NCBI GenBank assembly: GCA_046757725.1
Contig: JBHHYU010000067.1
Span: forward strand, 1-17,207
Direction: 5' to 3'
Source of the DNA: JBHHYU01 sp046757725
Lineage (GTDB): Bacteria > Desulfobacterota > Binatia > UBA9968
Length of the DNA: 17,207 nt
Positions 14,460 to 17,207 of this stretch are shown in pieces. The position numbers and the translations under genes are program-made. The notes beneath the pieces are model-generated. The model saw only the letters and a list, made by a program, of their open reading frames with translations. It made no database searches and was not told the DNA's origin. Numbering within the stretch: position 1 is the first letter of the stretch; every line of letters starts with the position of its first letter.

Positions 14460-16379
14460 ATGGCGAGATTGATAGACACTGTGAATGAGCCGGCGGACAT
14501 CCGTAAGTTAAATCTTGCGGAACTCTCCGTTCTGGCAAAAGAGATTCGCGAAGAGGTTCTCTCAGTCGTCTCTGAAGTGGGCGGACATTTGGCCTCGACC
14601 CTTGGCGCAGTGGAGCTGACGCTGGCGCTTCATTATGTCTTCCAAACTCCAGAGGACCGGATCGTCTGGGATACCGGCCACCAGGCCTACGCGCACAAGC
14701 TCATTTGTGGAAGGCGAGACAAGTTTCCGACGATCCGACAGCTCGGAGGCATTAGCGGTTTTCTCAGCCGTGAAGAGAGTGAATACGATGTCTTCGGTGC
14801 CGGTCATGCGGGGACATCGATATCAGCGGCTCTTGGCATGGTCGTAGCGAAGACCATGGAAGGTTCCCGACGGAAAGTCGTGGCTGTTGTCAGCGACGGA
14901 TGCTTGACGGCGGGGCTTGCGATCGAGGGATTAAACCAAGCGGGTCATCTGGACAAGGATCTCATCGTTGTGCTCAACGACAATGCCCACTTTATCGACC
15001 CGCGAGTGGGTGCCTTATCCTCGTTTCTGAGTAGACAGCTCACCACTGAACTGGCAATCCGGTTGCAGAAAAACCTGATGATACTGCTGCGCACCCTGCC
15101 GAAAGTGGGTGAAAACCTTTACCAGGTAGCCCGTAAATTTAAGGACTCCCTTCTTGGTCTGGTGACTCCCGGTTTTCTCTTTGAGGGCTTGGGCTTTCAG
15201 TATGTAGGCCCCATCGACGGTTATAATCTCGCGGAGATGATTGGAACGTTCCAAAACATTAGGCAGATCGAGCGACCCACACTCATCCACGTTTTAACCA
15301 AAAAGGGCAAAGGTTATGCCCCGGCCGAGGAAAATCCGGTTAAGTATCACAGCGTTTCACCATTTCATGTCCTGACGGGCAAGCCCAAGAAGGAAAAGGG
15401 ACCGGTTCCTACTTTTACTGATGTCTTTGCATCCTCCCTGATTCAGTTAGCAAAAGAAAATCAGAAGGTGGTGGGTATCACGGCCGCCATGGCCAGTGGA
15501 ACCGGGATTGATCGATTATCGCGGGAGATTCCTGGTCGTTCCTATGATGTTGGGATTGCCGAGCAACATGCCGTAACTTTTGCAGCGGGGATGGCAACGG
15601 AGGGGTGGATTCCTGTAGTGGCCATCTATTCTACCTTTCTCCAGCGTGCGTATGACGAGATTCTTCATGATGTTTGCCTGCAGAATCTGCATGTGGTGTT
15701 CGCGTTGGACCGAGCGGGTCTGGTTGGGGCCGATGGTCCCACACATCACGGGGTGTTCGACTTTGCCTATATGCGTTCCATTCCGAATATGGTGATCATG
15801 GCGCCCAAGGATGAAAATGAGCTACGGCATATGCTGAAGACAGCTCTCGAAGCTAACGGGCCGATAGCCCTTCGTTACCCACGGGGAACAGGTTGGGGGG
15901 TGAAATTGGAAAACGACATTACCAGCTTGGAAATTGGCAAGGGGGAGCTCCTCCGCGAAGGCAAAGACGTGGTGATTGTCGGGGTAGGGAACACGGTCAC
16001 CCCGGCATTCAGTGCGGCTCAGGATCTGTCACGACTGGGAATTAGTGCTACGGTTGTAAACGCCCGTTTCGTAAAACCGCTGGACCGACAACTGCTGCGG
16101 GATCTTCTGCCTCTGGTCCCGAGGCTCATCACGGTGGAAGATCATGTGTTAGACGGCGGGTTCGGTAGCGCTGTGTTGGAGTTCCTTTCTGAAGCGGAGA
16201 TTTCAGAGGTCAAGGTTAAGCGCCTTGGCGTTCCGGACCGTTTTATCCCTCATGGAACCCAGGATGAGCTCAGAAAAATCTGCGGTATCGATAAAGATAG
16301 TATTACTCAGGCAGCCTTACAGTTGGTTCGGGGAGAAAAAAAGAGAAAAAAGGAGGGATGGGAAAGAGGGAGCGCTTAG
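14460..16379 (+). CDS. dxs: 1-deoxy-D-xylulose-5-phosphate synthase, with divergent ThDP-site motifs
   Basis: This 639-residue protein aligns along its whole length with DXS, the ThDP enzyme joining pyruvate and glyceraldehyde 3-phosphate in the MEP isoprenoid pathway. Conserved hallmarks are GGHLAS (His43), GHQAYAHK (His74), GRRDKF, QLGGISGF, DVGIAEQHAVTFAAG with catalytic Glu368, and GLVGADGPTHHG (His429). Several motifs of the ThDP pocket differ from those I know: GHAGT (115-119) for GHSST, SDGCLTAG (145-152) for GDGALTAG, NDNAHFID (173-180) for NDNEMSIS, and YHS (296-298) for FHG. ATG 14460 gives the usual N-terminus; GTG 14451 would add three residues. It lies 43 nt after ispA and overlaps tlyA by 22 nt. 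Function as DXS is likely from context, but the altered motifs leave activity open. Confidence 0.9.
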   Translation: MARLIDTVNEPADIRKLNLAELSVLAKEIREEVLSVVSEVGGHLASTLGAVELTLALHYVFQTPEDRIVWDTGHQAYAHKLICGRRDKFPTIRQLGGISGFLSREESEYDVFGAGHAGTSISAALGMVVAKTMEGSRRKVVAVVSDGCLTAGLAIEGLNQAGHLDKDLIVVLNDNAHFIDPRVGALSSFLSRQLTTELAIRLQKNLMILLRTLPKVGENLYQVARKFKDSLLGLVTPGFLFEGLGFQYVGPIDGYNLAEMIGTFQNIRQIERPTLIHVLTKKGKGYAPAEENPVKYHSVSPFHVLTGKPKKEKGPVPTFTDVFASSLIQLAKENQKVVGITAAMASGTGIDRLSREIPGRSYDVGIAEQHAVTFAAGMATEGWIPVVAIYSTFLQRAYDEILHDVCLQNLHVVFALDRAGLVGADGPTHHGVFDFAYMRSIPNMVIMAPKDENELRHMLKTALEANGPIALRYPRGTGWGVKLENDITSLEIGKGELLREGKDVVIVGVGNTVTPAFSAAQDLSRLGISATVVNARFVKPLDRQLLRDLLPLVPRLITVEDHVLDGGFGSAVLEFLSEAEISEVKVKRLGVPDRFIPHGTQDELRKICGIDKDSITQAALQLVRGEKKRKKEGWERGSA

Positions 16380-17092
16380 ATAAGGTGTTAGTTGAGCGGG
16401 GATTAGTGGCAAGCCGAAAAGAGGGGCAAAGCCGGATTCTTGCGGGAGAAATTTTACTCAATGGTCGGCCCATTTGCAAGGCCGGCAGCTTGGTGGAACC
16501 GAGCGCTGCGATTCGAATAAGGGGCAAGCCAACCCCTTACGTCAGCCGCGGCGGGACCAAGCTTGAAAAGGCGCTAAACCATTTTCGGGTTAAAGTTGAA
16601 GGTCGGATCGCCCTCGATGCAGGGGCCTCAACCGGAGGTTTTACCGATTGCCTCCTCGCTCACGGGGCCCGTCGTGTCTACGCGGTTGACGTAGGGTATG
16701 GGCAGCTTGCCTGGAAACTCAGGATAGATCCGCGAGTTCTCACGTTAGAAAAGACAAATATCCGTTACCTGGAATCTCAAGAGCTCCCTCATCCCCCTCA
16801 GCTTGCCACCATTGATGTTTCCTTCATCTCTCTTCGTCTGGTCCTTCCCCGAGTCAAGGAACTTTTAGTACCCAAAGGCGAGATCCTGGCCCTTATTAAA
16901 CCACAGTTTGAGGTAGGCAAGGGCAAAGTGGGTAAGGGTGGGGTTGTGCGCTGCTATGAGGACCAAATCCGAGTCATTAAAGAAATCAAGGAAACTGCAA
17001 CAAGTCTGAACCTAAAAGTAAAAGGAGTAACAGAATCTCCCCTCACGGGGCCAAAAGGGAACAAAGAGTTTTTTATTTACCTGAGGAAATAA
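16358..17092 (+). CDS. tlyA: TlyA family rRNA (cytidine-2'-O)-methyltransferase / hemolysin-like protein
   Basis: This 244-residue protein combines an N-terminal S4 RNA-binding domain (about 5-65, RLDKVLVERGL) with an FtsJ-type methyltransferase domain. The SAM-binding loop is LDAGASTGGFTD (86-97). The K-D-K-E catalytic set appears as Lys68 (RGGTKLEKAL), Asp153 (TIDVSFISL), Lys181 (LIKPQFE) and Glu237 (GNKEFF). Characterised TlyA enzymes 2'-O-methylate cytidines of 16S and/or 23S rRNA; the older hemolysin label is probably misleading. The ATG overlaps the end of dxs by 22 nt. An AGGAGG sits only 1 nt before it, which is closer than ideal, but no better start is visible. Association with ispA/dxs is a recurrent gene order in bacteria. 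Confidence 0.94.
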   Translation: MGKRERLDKVLVERGLVASRKEGQSRILAGEILLNGRPICKAGSLVEPSAAIRIRGKPTPYVSRGGTKLEKALNHFRVKVEGRIALDAGASTGGFTDCLLAHGARRVYAVDVGYGQLAWKLRIDPRVLTLEKTNIRYLESQELPHPPQLATIDVSFISLRLVLPRVKELLVPKGEILALIKPQFEVGKGKVGKGGVVRCYEDQIRVIKEIKETATSLNLKVKGVTESPLTGPKGNKEFFIYLRK

Positions 17093-17207
17093 GAGTTGGT
17101 TCCGATCCTAAAGCTATTAGATTTCCTTGTTCACCGAGTAGAAAAAAGCTGATCGCTGGCGGCTCATGGTAGAAGGGTAAAGGACTCTTCTAAATTACGG
17201 TCCCGAA

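Noticed and set aside
16358..17092. TlyA as a true hemolysin or virulence factor.
   Set aside because: The S4 plus FtsJ-type methyltransferase architecture with the K-D-K-E set points to rRNA methylation, and the surrounding genes are housekeeping.
17093..17207. A further gene or terminator after tlyA.
   Set aside because: The ATG near 17165 runs into a stop after a few codons, and no stable stem with a U-tract is visible; the next gene probably starts beyond the window.

Overview
The window is a gene-dense piece of a Gram-negative bacterial chromosome, probably from an uncultured relative of the Desulfobacterota, Nitrospirota or Methylomirabilota. That placement is an inference from gene content and order (ftsE-ftsX-envC-ctpA; an xseA-xseB-ispA-dxs-tlyA block; a B12-type radical SAM protein), from roughly balanced base composition judged by eye, and from frequent GTG/TTG starts. 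No rRNA, phage, insertion sequence or CRISPR array was seen.

Layout. (1) 1-184: no supportable gene. (2) 185-274: tRNA-Leu(UAA) with encoded CCA. (3) 489-4292, plus strand: an uncharacterised three-gene run of a LOG-family nucleotide-binding protein, a beta-hydroxyacid-dehydrogenase-like NAD(P) oxidoreductase and a ThDP-dependent enzyme of the acetolactate-synthase superfamily. (4) 4390-6654, minus strand: a large radical SAM protein with a B12-binding-like N-terminus and an unusual C-terminal extension built of two copies of a helical unit. (5) 6655-6769: a divergent promoter region. (6) 6770-10901: ftsE, ftsX, envC and a ctpA-type protease, a cell-division and envelope-remodelling operon. 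(7) 10902-11042: a short spacer with a perfect 14-bp hairpin. (8) 11043-17092: xseA, a secreted M23 endopeptidase, xseB, ispA, dxs and tlyA, tightly packed and partly overlapping. The last 115 bases hold nothing I can call.

How they work together. FtsEX transduces ATP hydrolysis across the membrane to the periplasmic coiled-coil EnvC-like protein, whose LytM domain has lost the zinc ligands and so should act as an activator of an amidase encoded elsewhere. The CtpA-type protease follows in the same direction. The second block combines exonuclease VII (xseA/xseB, split by an active-looking M23 hydrolase), isoprenoid precursor supply (dxs, ispA) and an rRNA methyltransferase (tlyA).

Most of the window is housekeeping. 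The points that stand out are the internal duplication in the radical SAM protein, several substitutions in normally conserved ThDP-site motifs of the DXS, the M23 gene inserted between the two exonuclease VII subunits, and the uncharacterised LOG/dehydrogenase/ThDP cassette. I did not find convincing evidence of an entirely new system.
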